A stretch of DNA of 20,485 nt from Bacteroides sp. CAG:443 (GCA_000432735.1 FR887808.1:118582-139066), one strand, 5' to 3'; positions 9,301 to 15,897 are shown, counted from the stretch's first letter. Made by a program: numbers and translations. Notes: generated by a model from the sequence alone, not told the origin.

Positions 9301-9637
9301 TATATTGTTTTTTTCCACTAACGGTAATTTCCTGACTTACATAACCGATGAACGACACTACAATGGTTTGTCCCTCGCGTACATTGAGCGAGAATTTACC
9401 ATTCACATCGGTTACAGTACCATTAGACGTTCCTTTTATTATAACATTGGCCCCCACAACCGGTTCATTGTTCTCATCCAACACGGTTCCTTTTATGTAC
9501 TGAGAAGCCTGCTGTTCTGTCAGGGCAACAGAGCCCATCACCTTTTCGACCTCCGCCTGCATCGGGACAGTTCCCCAACAGGCAGCCAAGGCCAAAAACA
9601 ATCCGTTTTTCAGTGTTTGTCTTTTGTTTGTTTTCAT
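6395..9637 (-). CDS. SusC/RagA-family TonB-linked outer membrane transporter
   Basis: The protein has 1080 residues. Residues 1-29 look like a signal peptide. A carboxypeptidase-D regulatory-like domain follows (about 48-118, IKGTVLDENNEPVVGANVIIK). Then come the TonB-box region (DEVIVTGYQ, about 124-132) and the plug domain with EIRGISTLNANKTPLYVVDGIP and VLKDASAASIYGAQSANGVI. The remainder is a long beta-barrel ending in an aromatic residue (FGVALDF), as expected for BamA-assembled porins. It should import a ligand across the outer membrane using TonB energy, together with the SusD protein encoded 9 bp downstream. There is no STN signalling domain and no sigma/anti-sigma pair nearby, so control by trans-envelope signalling is unlikely. 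It starts 12 bp after the thioredoxin-like gene. Confidence 0.96.
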   Translation of the reverse strand: MKTNKRQTLKNGLFLALAACWGTVPMQAEVEKVMGSVALTEQQASQYIKGTVLDENNEPVVGANVIIKGTSNGTVTDVNGKFSLNVREGQTIVVSFIGYVSQEITVSGKKQYTVDLEPESQLIDEVIVTGYQTISKERAAGSFSIVNQKDMEDKLQTNILDRMEGMVAGMKVNGSTPEIRGISTLNANKTPLYVVDGIPYEGSLDAINPSDIVNVTVLKDASAASIYGAQSANGVIVITTRSGEQGKPKVRYNGSIKFEPLPDRDYMNLMSSAELVDLQKVLFNCFHNTYAPTSPSFTNEVYDLLYRNEAGELSDSELESQLDVYRNRDRYDQIKDEFVRRSNTTHQHNLSISGGSDIYKYALSANFQQNLPHAKEQKTNRYGFNFKNQFDFFKWLHVDLGILNSTVSQDYDNGFSGYSYLYSGPSYRMIRNEDGSPAQWYMTGKSQREIDRLNGLGLYDETFYPVNGVNTAHYQDKQQYWNINLGATFKIIKGLTFDVRYQTEMTNSYTKQYNSINHYSVTSMINNATVLNSDGTTTHYIPEGGNLSEYWGKDHSYTLRAQINFSRDFKKKHSIQVIAGAERRKVVNQTTQLYKYGYDDNSLSWKAIDELAMGQGIRGTQSTSGSFYFSTYRLGTDGFTYDDNRYVSFYGNASYTYNNRTTLTGSIRIDQSNLFGTDPKYQYKPLWSVGLQHIILENKGVLDRLAGRLTYGINGNVAKDTGPYMIVADDGTNYYTNEYQAYVVSAPNPMLRWEKTKLVNVGVDFNLFGNRLNGSLEFYNKATSDLLGNRLVDSTFGWTSLMLNYGAMVNRGVEISLQSEIVRTRDFSFGIDFMFSYNKNKLTQIDDSGTSAYSYYGSYQNREGYPMSSIFAIRYAGLDSEGNPTAYKADGTVINSVNDLEAEDLVYKGTTIAPYSSSLTARFGYKNFDLSMMFVYYGGNVMRDVASSYQFTMYPVLNYASNMDRDRLKFWQKPGDELDPDMNPAFQYRNGKTCYQLWQYADKHIERGDYIKLRDITLGYTFPKQWLRSAYIQGLRLSLQIQNAFYWAANKKNLDPEVATPTSRGQHIPATYTFGVALDF

Positions 9638-9649
9638 ACTACTATATTA

Positions 9650-10828
9650 TTAGTGCTTCATTTTCGGTTTGGGTTTCAACTCATTGGAGCGCATTGAGTA
9701 AGTTTTCTTTCCGTATATTGGAGCAGAAAGAATGCATGCCGGAACATGCGACTTATCGGTCTGGCGGCGCAACACTTCTTCCAGTACGGCAGCATAACTC
9801 TGATGTATCAAGGCATCATCGCGGTCGTATTGATTGTAAGCGATATACTGCAAGTATTCCACACACTTGTTAAACCAGAAATCCGGAATTTTATTTATAT
9901 TATACGGAGTCAACCGGCAAATAAACTTCAAGCGTTCGATGACCTGCTGCTGATTGACAGTGCTGTCGGCAATCATCGCATCAATCCGTGCGGCAGCCTC
10001 TTCGTACTTCTTTTCTCTCAGCTCATCATCTATCAGAATGAACGTGCGGTTGAACGACTTACCTTCAAAATCGCACAACGAATCAAGAGTAGCCACATCG
10101 CCATTCATCGTTTCCTTACAGAGTTTGGCATCTACCTGATCTTTTCCAAACAGCTTGCAATACTGTGCATAGTTATCGGATACTTCCTTGATATACTTGT
10201 TGTCCATTCCCGTAATAGTGCGGCAATACAGCTTCCAGATATCCGGCTCGGTGAGCTTCGCACCTCCCGCTATCAGTTCGTCGAACGCTTTCTTTACGGC
10301 ATCCGTCTGATAGATAGTCGCGTTATACTCAATATAATCTTTCAGCAACTGTCTGTCTCTGTTACCTTTCTGATACTCATCGTACAGGTAGAAAGAACGA
10401 CGGGCAGGCGTCAGGGCATTCTGACCGGTAGCAATAAATTCCTCTGCAGTCTGCCGGCTGCTGCTGAAATGAACAGCCTCGCACGTAGCAGGATCGACAA
10501 AAACATACGAAGGATAGAAACGTATCTTGTATTTCTTTGCAAGATCACGTCCTTCGCCATGCTCGGCATCGATTTTCGCATTGACAAAATTCTGATTGTA
10601 AAATTCACCGACTTCCGGCTGAGTGAAAACATTCTGTGCCATATTCAGACAGGGGCCACACCACTGTGTGTAAAAATCAATGAAAATCAGTTTATTTTCA
10701 GCCTTAGCCTTACTAACAATTTCAGCCCACGAACCGTGGTTAAATTCTATACCAACTGCCCTTGACTTAAGGGGAATACTGCCAATACATATCAGCAGCA
10801 AAAATGCAAATGCATGTTTTAAGTTCAT
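9650..10828 (-). CDS. Exported thioredoxin-fold protein, first gene of the SusCD operon
   Basis: This 392-residue protein has a signal peptide (hydrophobic core AFAFLLLICIGSIPL), so it should be periplasmic or surface-exposed. The thioredoxin domain follows at about residues 27-135, with active site WCGPC (Cys57, Cys60) in FIDFYTQWCGPC and a likely cis-proline at Pro106 (FYPSYVFVD). Residues 140-390 appear mostly helical and I do not recognise the domain; such tails are common in Bacteroidetes thioredoxin_7/DUF255-like proteins. The intact CxxC motif implies thiol-disulfide exchange. Its gene is 12 bp from susC, so it is probably co-expressed with the importer and may reduce or isomerise a substrate or a transporter part. 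That link is inferred only from position. Confidence 0.88.
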   Translation of the reverse strand: MNLKHAFAFLLLICIGSIPLKSRAVGIEFNHGSWAEIVSKAKAENKLIFIDFYTQWCGPCLNMAQNVFTQPEVGEFYNQNFVNAKIDAEHGEGRDLAKKYKIRFYPSYVFVDPATCEAVHFSSSRQTAEEFIATGQNALTPARRSFYLYDEYQKGNRDRQLLKDYIEYNATIYQTDAVKKAFDELIAGGAKLTEPDIWKLYCRTITGMDNKYIKEVSDNYAQYCKLFGKDQVDAKLCKETMNGDVATLDSLCDFEGKSFNRTFILIDDELREKKYEEAAARIDAMIADSTVNQQQVIERLKFICRLTPYNINKIPDFWFNKCVEYLQYIAYNQYDRDDALIHQSYAAVLEEVLRRQTDKSHVPACILSAPIYGKKTYSMRSNELKPKPKMKH

Positions 10829-11470
10829 ACTAGTATCTTAAAAGTTCACTATAAATTTAAATTGATTCATAAATTCATCCCAATCCTGCCCTAGTCTATA
10901 AAACAGGTTCCGGATGAATAAACAAGCAGTCTAAAGTCTAATCAAGGGAGTAGGATTGAATCCAAAAAGGAAAAGGCTCTATTTGAATGACTTATCGGAG
11001 AGCATATCTTTTTTCACAGCGCAAATATATAGTATTATTTTATTTTAATCAATTTTTTATGCAAAAATTCCAAAATAAAAATAACATTTTTCTAACATAA
11101 TAAGAAAATAAACGACAAATTGAAGTGCACAAACCTACATTTTTAACACAAATCAAACCAAAAGCGAGACAAATGCGAAATAAGGTCATAATCACTCAAG
11201 AATTAAAAAGACTTTACTTTTGAAAATATTCAAACAACATCTCATAAAATACATTAAAGGAACAAGCCTATTTTCATACCTAATCTACCTACAAAGACCA
11301 TCAAATGTGCTCTACAAGCTCCCAAATCGAGCATATCTGCCCCGCGACAAGTTTGAAGCAAAAGGAAACATAGAAACGACTTGTCTATACAATTCTTTCT
11401 TAGCCGCCAAAAGCATCCCACAAAACCGTATATATTCCATAAATACGAGGGACAAGTGTGAGAGCGATTA
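10829..11470. other. AT-rich intergenic region, 642 bp
   Basis: The stretch is clearly richer in A and T than the flanking operons, above all from about 11020 to 11280. Apart from the candidate promoter at 11022-11029 and a weak hairpin CGTAT...ATACG (about 11429-11449), which could help end the lipoprotein gene, I see nothing I can support. One open frame here has only a TTG start, biased composition and an overlap with the converging lipoprotein gene, so I do not call it. Confidence 0.5.
11022..11029 (-). promoter_or_regulatory. Candidate -7 box for the thioredoxin-SusCD operon
   Basis: On the minus strand this reads TATATTTG, matching TAnnTTTG. It is about 193 bp upstream of the thioredoxin-like start and would give a long untranslated leader. 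No -33 TTTG is visible at the normal spacing. Confidence 0.4.
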
Positions 11471-11959
11471 CTATTTCATAGATCCATTTTCAAATTCAGA
11501 AACAAAAACTTTCCCGTCAACTAATTTTGCGTGAAAACGGCAACTCCCTTTGAGACCCATATCGCTGAAAAATACAGTATACCAATCATCCCCTTCTGTC
11601 GATATAGATGTTACCTTAGATTTATCTTCTAGACCATCCTGCGCACCAGTACGAAAAAGCCAAACTGCGTAGCCGCTACCATCATATTCATATTCATATG
11701 CCTTACGCAATTTAGTAAGAATCTCGGGGGAAAAATGTTCTACAACATCTTCAAAATTACCAACCCTATCGCTCCAGAAAACGTATTTGTCATATAGCTC
11801 TTGTAAAAAAGCATTCACTTGATTCTGTTCATTAACACTCACGGATTCCGTGGTCTCCTCCATAGACTTTTTGAATGGTGTCTTTTGTAACAAACCGTCA
11901 CACGATGAAAAGCCTACATAAGCATAAAGAATAAAAACACTAAAAATAATTCTTTTCAT
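11471..11959 (-). CDS. Small lipoprotein, DUF3828-like
   Basis: I start this gene at the Met at 11959 (162 residues). That start gives a clear lipoprotein signal, MKRIIFSVFILYAYVGFSSC, while the upstream TTG extension adds an unlikely charged leader. The mature part begins CDGLLQKTPF. It continues with a helical segment (FLQELYDKYVFW), LTKLRKAYEYEYDGSGYAVWLFRTGAQDG, and beta strands around KVTSISTEGDDWYTVFFSDMG. From memory the YAVWLFRTGAQDG region and overall size resemble DUF3828-type Bacteroidetes proteins of unknown function. It sits alone in an AT-rich stretch between unrelated operons. No function can be assigned, and the family call should be confirmed by a profile search. Confidence 0.75.
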   Translation of the reverse strand: MKRIIFSVFILYAYVGFSSCDGLLQKTPFKKSMEETTESVSVNEQNQVNAFLQELYDKYVFWSDRVGNFEDVVEHFSPEILTKLRKAYEYEYDGSGYAVWLFRTGAQDGLEDKSKVTSISTEGDDWYTVFFSDMGLKGSCRFHAKLVDGKVFVSEFENGSMK

Positions 11960-12022
11960 AACATCATTTTTCACAGGAACTCTGCAAAGCCGTTCGGCCG
12001 CTTCTTCCTCAACCTGACAAAC

Positions 12023-12072
12023 AAAAAGTAGCCGTATTCTCTGCTCCGGCAAAGAATCCGGCTACTTTTTTA
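12023..12072. terminator. Strong bidirectional hairpin terminator
   Basis: AAAAAGTAGCCG (12023-12034) and CGGCTACTTTTT (12059-12070) form a perfect 12-bp stem with T-runs on either strand. It separates the uxu operon from the lipoprotein gene and would stop minus-strand transcripts about 220 bp past uxuA. Confidence 0.75.
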
Positions 12073-12233
12073 TTACTATCAGAGAGGATAATCCATTCTC
12101 CGGCAGTTCCTTGCTTTCTTTCTGACAAGGCTTCCGGCCCCACGCAACCGATTCACGCTGTGTCCTGACGTTCTCCCCAAAATCATCAAAACGTTTCAGG
12201 GAAAACGTGGACAGGAATTCTTGTTTTTTGTAC

Positions 12234-12279
12234 AAAAAATAAAACCTTTTATACTAATATTCATGAAATATCGTAGTAT
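12234..12279 (-). terminator. Possible first terminator just after uxuA
   Basis: On the minus strand ATACTA-CG-ATATT pairs with AATAT-TAGTAT (11 bp, a two-base bulge, loop TCATG). It is followed by AAAAGGTTTTATTTTTTG. It lies directly after the uxuA stop, but the stem is AT-rich and the T-run is delayed. Confidence 0.4.
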
Positions 12280-12292
12280 GTGCCAAGCGGTT

Positions 12293-13480
12293 TCAGAGTG
12301 AAATACCGCGCTTCAGCTCGTCTTCTACCACCGCCATCATGCCCTCTACCTGAGCCAGCGCCAACATGCGGCCGTGGAACGAGTAACCGGGGTTATAGCC
12401 CTTGTCCTCGTCGCCCAGCATCATGCGACCGTGGTCCACACGCATGGGGAGTCCCGGACGCTCCTGCTCGAAGATACGGATCAGGTCGATGAGATGACCG
12501 CGTCCCGACAGGTGCGAACTCTCGATGAAGTTGCCTCCCGGCATGGCAGCCGTACTGCGCAGGTGTACAAAGTGGGTACGCTTGGCGAACTTCCTTGCCA
12601 GCTCGCGCGTATCGTTGTGCTCGCCTGCACTAAGCGAACCCGCACAGAACGTCAGACCGTTATGCGGATTGTCTACCGCACGGAGGAACCAGTCGATATC
12701 CTCCTCGTTGGTCACAATACGCGGCAGTCCCAATATCTGGAAAGGAGGGTCGTCGGGATGCACGCACATGTTCACGCCGTACTCCTCGCACACCGGCATC
12801 ACCGCCGAGAGGAAGTAACGCATGTTCTCGCGCAGCGCATCGCGGTCGATGCCGTCGTACAGCGAAAGCAGACGCTTGAAGATAGCCACCGGCTGCTTGT
12901 CGCCCTCACGGATATTGCCGTTCACGAAGCCCTGCGTCTTCACGATGATTGCGTCCACCAGCTCATCCTTTTCCGCCTCGGTAATCACCTTGTCCAGCTC
13001 TGCCACCTTGCACAGCTCCTCCTCCGTGTAGTCCTTCTCGGCACCCGCGCGTTGCAGGATACGCGTATCGAAATAAGCAAAGCGCACCCGGTCGTAGTAC
13101 AGCGAGCTGCTGCCGTCGGCCCACGGATGATGCAAGTCGGTACGCACCCAGTCTATCACCGGCATGAAGTTGTAGCACACGGTCTTTACGCCACACTTGC
13201 CCAGATTGGCAAGGCTCACCTTGTAATTTTCAATCAGCTGATCGCGTTCCGGTCCCGCATACTTGATAGCCTCGCACACCGGAAGGCTCTCTACCACCGA
13301 CCATCGCATACCATACGACTCGATGTACTGCTTCAGGTCGTTTATTGCCTCTACCGTCCAGATTTCTCCGTTCGGCACCTCGTGAAGGGCGGTTACGATG
13401 CCCTCCACCCCTATCTGTCGGAGCATGGAAAGTGTGATCTTGTCTTTCTTTCCAAACCATCTCCATGTTTTTTCCATCAT
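12293..13480 (-). CDS. uxuA: Mannonate dehydratase
   Basis: The 395-residue protein matches the UxuA family over its full length, beginning MMEKTWRWFGKKDKITL. It dehydrates D-mannonate to 2-keto-3-deoxy-D-gluconate (EC 4.2.1.8) in the cytoplasm, a step in glucuronate breakdown. The TIM-barrel family motifs are present: CVHPDDPP (His241), LTFCAGSLS (Cys279), FVHLRST (His306) and MRVDHGRM (Asp349, His350). Cys, His and Asp residues of these motifs bind the metal in the family. The C-terminal GYNPGYSFHGRMLALAQVEG is also typical. The gene follows the SDR oxidoreductase gene on the same strand, the preceding pathway step, but is separated from it by 420 bp holding a tandem repeat. Either of the first two Met codons could be used. 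Confidence 0.96.
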   Translation of the reverse strand: MMEKTWRWFGKKDKITLSMLRQIGVEGIVTALHEVPNGEIWTVEAINDLKQYIESYGMRWSVVESLPVCEAIKYAGPERDQLIENYKVSLANLGKCGVKTVCYNFMPVIDWVRTDLHHPWADGSSSLYYDRVRFAYFDTRILQRAGAEKDYTEEELCKVAELDKVITEAEKDELVDAIIVKTQGFVNGNIREGDKQPVAIFKRLLSLYDGIDRDALRENMRYFLSAVMPVCEEYGVNMCVHPDDPPFQILGLPRIVTNEEDIDWFLRAVDNPHNGLTFCAGSLSAGEHNDTRELARKFAKRTHFVHLRSTAAMPGGNFIESSHLSGRGHLIDLIRIFEQERPGLPMRVDHGRMMLGDEDKGYNPGYSFHGRMLALAQVEGMMAVVEDELKRGISL

Positions 13481-13502
13481 AATGCTCTGTATGTTTATCG
13501 TT

Positions 13503-13544
13503 GCTGCCGGAGCAGCCTGTACTGCCCTTTTGCCGGTCCTTACC
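13503..13544. other. Two small hairpins in the uxuA leader
   Basis: GCTGC-CGGA-GCAGC (13503-13516) and CGGT-CCTT-ACCG (13533-13544) are short perfect hairpins just upstream of uxuA. Neither is followed by a T-run in the direction of transcription, so I do not call them terminators. They may be RNA processing or stability elements. Confidence 0.3.
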
Positions 13545-13591
13545 GACAGAAGGAGTACTTTTATTTTTTAGTTTCGTTATTTCAGATTAGC

Positions 13592-13880
13592 TTGAAGCAT
13601 CAAGGCTGCGATGAGATTTTAAACTTCCATTCTCATTTTCATCATTTAAGCCAGCCCGAAGCACCAAGGCTGCGATGAGATTTTGAGCTTCCATTCTCAT
13701 TTCCATCATTTAAGCCAGCCCGAAGCACCAAGGCTGCGATGAGATTTTGAGCTTCCATTCTCATTTCCATCATTTAAGCCAGCCCGAAGCATCAAGGCTG
13801 CGATGAGATTTTAAACTTCCATTCTCATTTTCATCATTTAAGCCAGCCCGAAGCACCAATGCTGCGATGAGATTTTAAGC
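13592..13880. repeat. 64-bp tandem repeat array between uxuB-like gene and uxuA
   Basis: About 4.5 copies repeat with an exact 64-bp period; the marker GGCTGCGATGAG (GCTGCGATGAG in the last) recurs from 13602, 13666, 13730, 13794 and 13858. Copies 1 and 4 share one version (AAGCATCAAGG ... TTTTAAACTTCC ... TTTTCATC). Copies 2 and 3 share another (AAGCACCAAGG ... TTTTGAGCTTCC ... TTTCCATC), so the order is A-B-B-A plus a diverged fifth copy. Each unit can form two hairpins: ATGAGA/TCTCAT, and CAGCC/GGCTG with an 11-nt loop. The length is not a multiple of three, so the array does not encode a repeat protein. It lies inside the presumed uxu transcript. Confidence 0.95.
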
Positions 13881-13900
13881 CTCAGCTTTCTACCTTCTTA

Positions 13901-14716
13901 TTAGACCCCACTAAAAGCGCTAAATCCACCATCTACCGCCAGTACAGCTCCGGTAATGAAACTTGCCGCATCGCTGCACAGGAACTGCACCGCTCCGTTC
14001 AGCTCGGAGATGTCGCCGAAACGTTTCATCGGCGTCTTGGCAATCACCTTCCGACTGCGTTCCGTCAGCGAGCCGTCGGGATTGAGAAGGATGGCACGGT
14101 TCTGGTTGCCGATGAAGAATCCCGGTGCAATGGCATTCACACGGATCTTTTCGCTGAACTTGATCGCCATTTCCTGCGCCATCCAGCGGGTGAAGTTCTC
14201 TACCGCACTCTTCGCCATGGAGTAGCCCGGCACACGCGTAATCGACTCGTAGGCTGCCATCGACGATACGTTGACGATGGCTCCGTACTGCTGGCGTGCC
14301 ATGATTTCGCCGAATACCAGACAAGGATATACCGTACCGTTCAGGTTCAGGTCGACCACCTTGTCGAGGTCTTCCACCTTCATGTCGAAAATGTTCTGGT
14401 CGACGGAGAGCGTACCTCCAGGGATGTTTCCTCCGGCTGCGTTGACCAGGATGTCGATGCGTCCCCACTGCGAAAGTACCTGATCCTTCACGGCTTGCAG
14501 GCTATGGATGTCGAGCACGTTGCACACCGTACCCGCTACCTCACTGCTCACCGCACGAAGGCGTTCCAGTGCCGCATCCACACGCTCCTGATGCGCTCCT
14601 ATGATAATGACTCTGGCTCCTGCACGCAGGAAACCTTCGGCGATGTTGCTACCCAATACACCGGATCCTCCCGTAACGACGGCTACCTTTCCGGCGATGC
14701 TAAACTGTTCGTTCAT
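13901..14716 (-). CDS. SDR-family fructuronate reductase / D-mannonate oxidoreductase
   Basis: The 271-residue protein is a classical short-chain dehydrogenase. It shows the nucleotide-binding TGGSGVLG (15-22), NAAG (92-95), the catalytic Ser in VNVSS (151-152), Tyr165 and Lys169 in YSMAK, and a C-terminal GAVLAVDGGFSAFSG. In Bacteroidetes an SDR beside uxuA is generally annotated as D-mannonate oxidoreductase, reducing fructuronate to D-mannonate with NAD(P)H. It replaces the unrelated UxuB of E. coli. That specific role is inferred from the uxuA neighbour; the SDR fold alone does not prove it. 2-deoxygluconate- or gluconate-type activity is the main alternative. Transcription likely starts at the divergent promoter shared with the AraC gene. 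Confidence 0.88.
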   Translation of the reverse strand: MNEQFSIAGKVAVVTGGSGVLGSNIAEGFLRAGARVIIIGAHQERVDAALERLRAVSSEVAGTVCNVLDIHSLQAVKDQVLSQWGRIDILVNAAGGNIPGGTLSVDQNIFDMKVEDLDKVVDLNLNGTVYPCLVFGEIMARQQYGAIVNVSSMAAYESITRVPGYSMAKSAVENFTRWMAQEMAIKFSEKIRVNAIAPGFFIGNQNRAILLNPDGSLTERSRKVIAKTPMKRFGDISELNGAVQFLCSDAASFITGAVLAVDGGFSAFSGV

Positions 14717-14743
14717 AAGCTGAATTGTTTTTCGATTGTCTGC

Positions 14744-14811
14744 TGCAAAAATAGCGTGAATTTACAGACCGAATGATGCGTATTTTTGCAAGAGTTTTGC
14801 GTATTTTTGCA
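14744..14811. promoter_or_regulatory. Divergent promoter/operator region, uxu operon and AraC gene
   Basis: TGCGTATTTTTGCA occurs twice without mismatch (14777-14790 and 14798-14811), starts 21 bp apart, which is about two helical turns. A related inverted copy TGCAAAAATAGCG lies at 14744-14756. The copies contain TATTTTTG boxes that fit the -7 consensus. The one at 14802-14809 points at the AraC gene (ATG 14832) and the one at 14746-14753 (minus) at the SDR gene (ATG 14716). A repeat with this spacing suits AraC-family binding, but part of the match could simply be promoter sequence. Confidence 0.7.
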
Positions 14812-14831
14812 GACAACCTTTTCCTGCCGTC

Positions 14832-15695
14832 ATGAAAAAGATTCTGAACGAACGCATTGCCATCTCCAGCTCGAACCCGATACGGGCGCGCTTCTACGAT
14901 TACCGCGGATTTACGTATCCGTGGCACTTCCACAGCGAGTACGAACTGATGTTCGTGGAACAGGGGTACGGCAAGTGTCTGGTGGGCGACAGCATTATCG
15001 ACTACCGGGCGGGCGACCTGATTTTCTTCGGGTCGGGACTGCCGCACTGCATGCAGAACTGTCCCGAGGCGGAGGAGAACGAGGCGTATCACGTGTGCGG
15101 GGTGAACATCCAGCTGGAGAAGGACTTCATGCAGTATTCGTTTTCGCACTACACGCAGTTTGCCTCCATCCGTTCGCTGCTGGAGAAGGCACACCGCGGC
15201 ATCCGTTTCCCGCTTGCCGGAAGAAGCGAGATAGCCGACTGCCTGAAGCGTATTCCCGTAGCGCACGGGGTGGAACAGATGATCGAGATTCTGAGGCTGC
15301 TGCAAGCTCTCTCGGCTTTTCCGCGCAAGCAGTTTGCTGCCTCGCCCAACTACCTCCCCGATCCGTCGGTGTTCGGCGACAAGAAGATAGAGAAAATCAT
15401 CGCCTACCTGAACAAGCGTTACACACAGCCCGTCAGCCTAGGTGAGATTGCATCGTACACCGCCATGAACGAGGCGGCTTTCTGCCGGTATTTCAAGCAG
15501 GAAACGGGCAAGACGTTCAAGCAGTACATCCTCGACATGCGCATCGGCTATGCCTGCAAGCTGCTCGCTGCCGGACGGATGAACGTGTCGCAGATCAGTC
15601 TGGAGTGCGGATTCGAGTCGACGGCGCACTTCAACCGTATCTTCAAGCGGCTCACGGGCATGGCTCCTACTTCATACCGCGAGAGTATCTTGTGA
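14832..15695 (+). CDS. AraC-family transcriptional regulator, likely control of uronate genes
   Basis: This 287-residue protein has an N-terminal cupin-like sensor (about residues 15-125, with PWHFHSEYELMFVEQGYG and YRAGDLIFFGSGLPHC). The C-terminal AraC/XylS double helix-turn-helix is at about 180-285 (VSLGEIASYTAMNEAAFCRYFKQETGK, then VSQISLECGFESTAHFNRIFKRLTGMAPTSYRE). It is transcribed away from the mannonate oxidoreductase gene and shares a 115-bp promoter region containing a direct-repeat operator. This arrangement suggests that it controls the uxu genes and itself, with a hexuronate or breakdown product as effector. That is inference from position. It could also influence the efflux operon downstream, which begins 274 bp after its stop. 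No clear terminator follows it. Confidence 0.93.
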   Translation: MKKILNERIAISSSNPIRARFYDYRGFTYPWHFHSEYELMFVEQGYGKCLVGDSIIDYRAGDLIFFGSGLPHCMQNCPEAEENEAYHVCGVNIQLEKDFMQYSFSHYTQFASIRSLLEKAHRGIRFPLAGRSEIADCLKRIPVAHGVEQMIEILRLLQALSAFPRKQFAASPNYLPDPSVFGDKKIEKIIAYLNKRYTQPVSLGEIASYTAMNEAAFCRYFKQETGKTFKQYILDMRIGYACKLLAAGRMNVSQISLECGFESTAHFNRIFKRLTGMAPTSYRESIL

Positions 15696-15768
15696 ACAAA
15701 CCTTACGTAAGCGTTAAACCCTCTTAAAAAGCGAAGCCTATAAGGTCACAAGTTATTCATCAATTTTC

Positions 15769-15776
15769 TACCTTTG
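15769..15776 (+). promoter_or_regulatory. Candidate -7 box for the second exporter operon
   Basis: TACCTTTG matches TAnnTTTG. It is 34 bp before a 28-codon ORF and about 194 bp before the TolC-like gene. A 10-bp palindrome CTTACGTAAG lies upstream at 15702-15711 and could be an operator. No good -33 box is seen. Confidence 0.45.
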
Positions 15777-15810
15777 CCGCCAGAATAACAACAAGGACAT
15801 CACAAAAATC

Positions 15811-15897
15811 ATGAAAACAATCATTCTTGTCAATACAGTTCGCTACATCAACAAAATCCACGATTTCCATACGTGGGGAGCTGCTGCATTGATTTGA
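15811..15897 (+). CDS. Possible 28-residue leader peptide of the exporter operon
   Basis: ATG at 15811 opens a short frame that ends with TGA at 15895-15897. The peptide begins MKTIILVNTVRYINK, continues IHDFHTWGAAALI and has no known relative that I recall. It sits in the expected place for a translated leader, after a good -7 box and about 70 bp before the TolC-like gene. It might be an attenuator peptide for an efflux operon or a chance open frame. I see no strong alternative hairpins around it. Confidence 0.3.
   Translation: MKTIILVNTVRYINKIHDFHTWGAAALI

Larger units (their letters stand above)
11960..12292. other. Intergenic region, 333 bp, two hairpins
   Basis: No gene is visible. From right to left, following minus-strand transcription out of uxuA, there is a long imperfect hairpin (12251-12279), a 16-bp perfect palindrome TTTTTTGTACAAAAAA (12224-12239), and a strong hairpin with T-runs on both sides (12023-12072). 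No TAnnTTTG box for the lipoprotein gene was found. Confidence 0.55.

Noticed and set aside
11220..11534. Plus-strand open frame of 104 codons in the AT-rich region
   Set aside because: It needs a TTG start, has biased composition and no recognisable motif, and its 3' end overlaps the better supported lipoprotein gene on the other strand.
11960..12052. Longer start of the lipoprotein gene (TTG at 12052)
   Set aside because: The extension would place charged residues before a clear lipoprotein signal peptide and would run into the hairpin terminator.
12374..13678. Long plus-strand frame of 434 codons opposite uxuA
   Set aside because: It is antisense to a full-length, motif-rich mannonate dehydratase and is rich in His, Arg and Val, as expected from a mirrored coding frame.
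15702..15711. Palindrome CTTACGTAAG as a firm operator of the exporter operon
   Set aside because: It is only 10 bp, about 58 bp upstream of the candidate -7 box, and there is no local repressor gene to match it.
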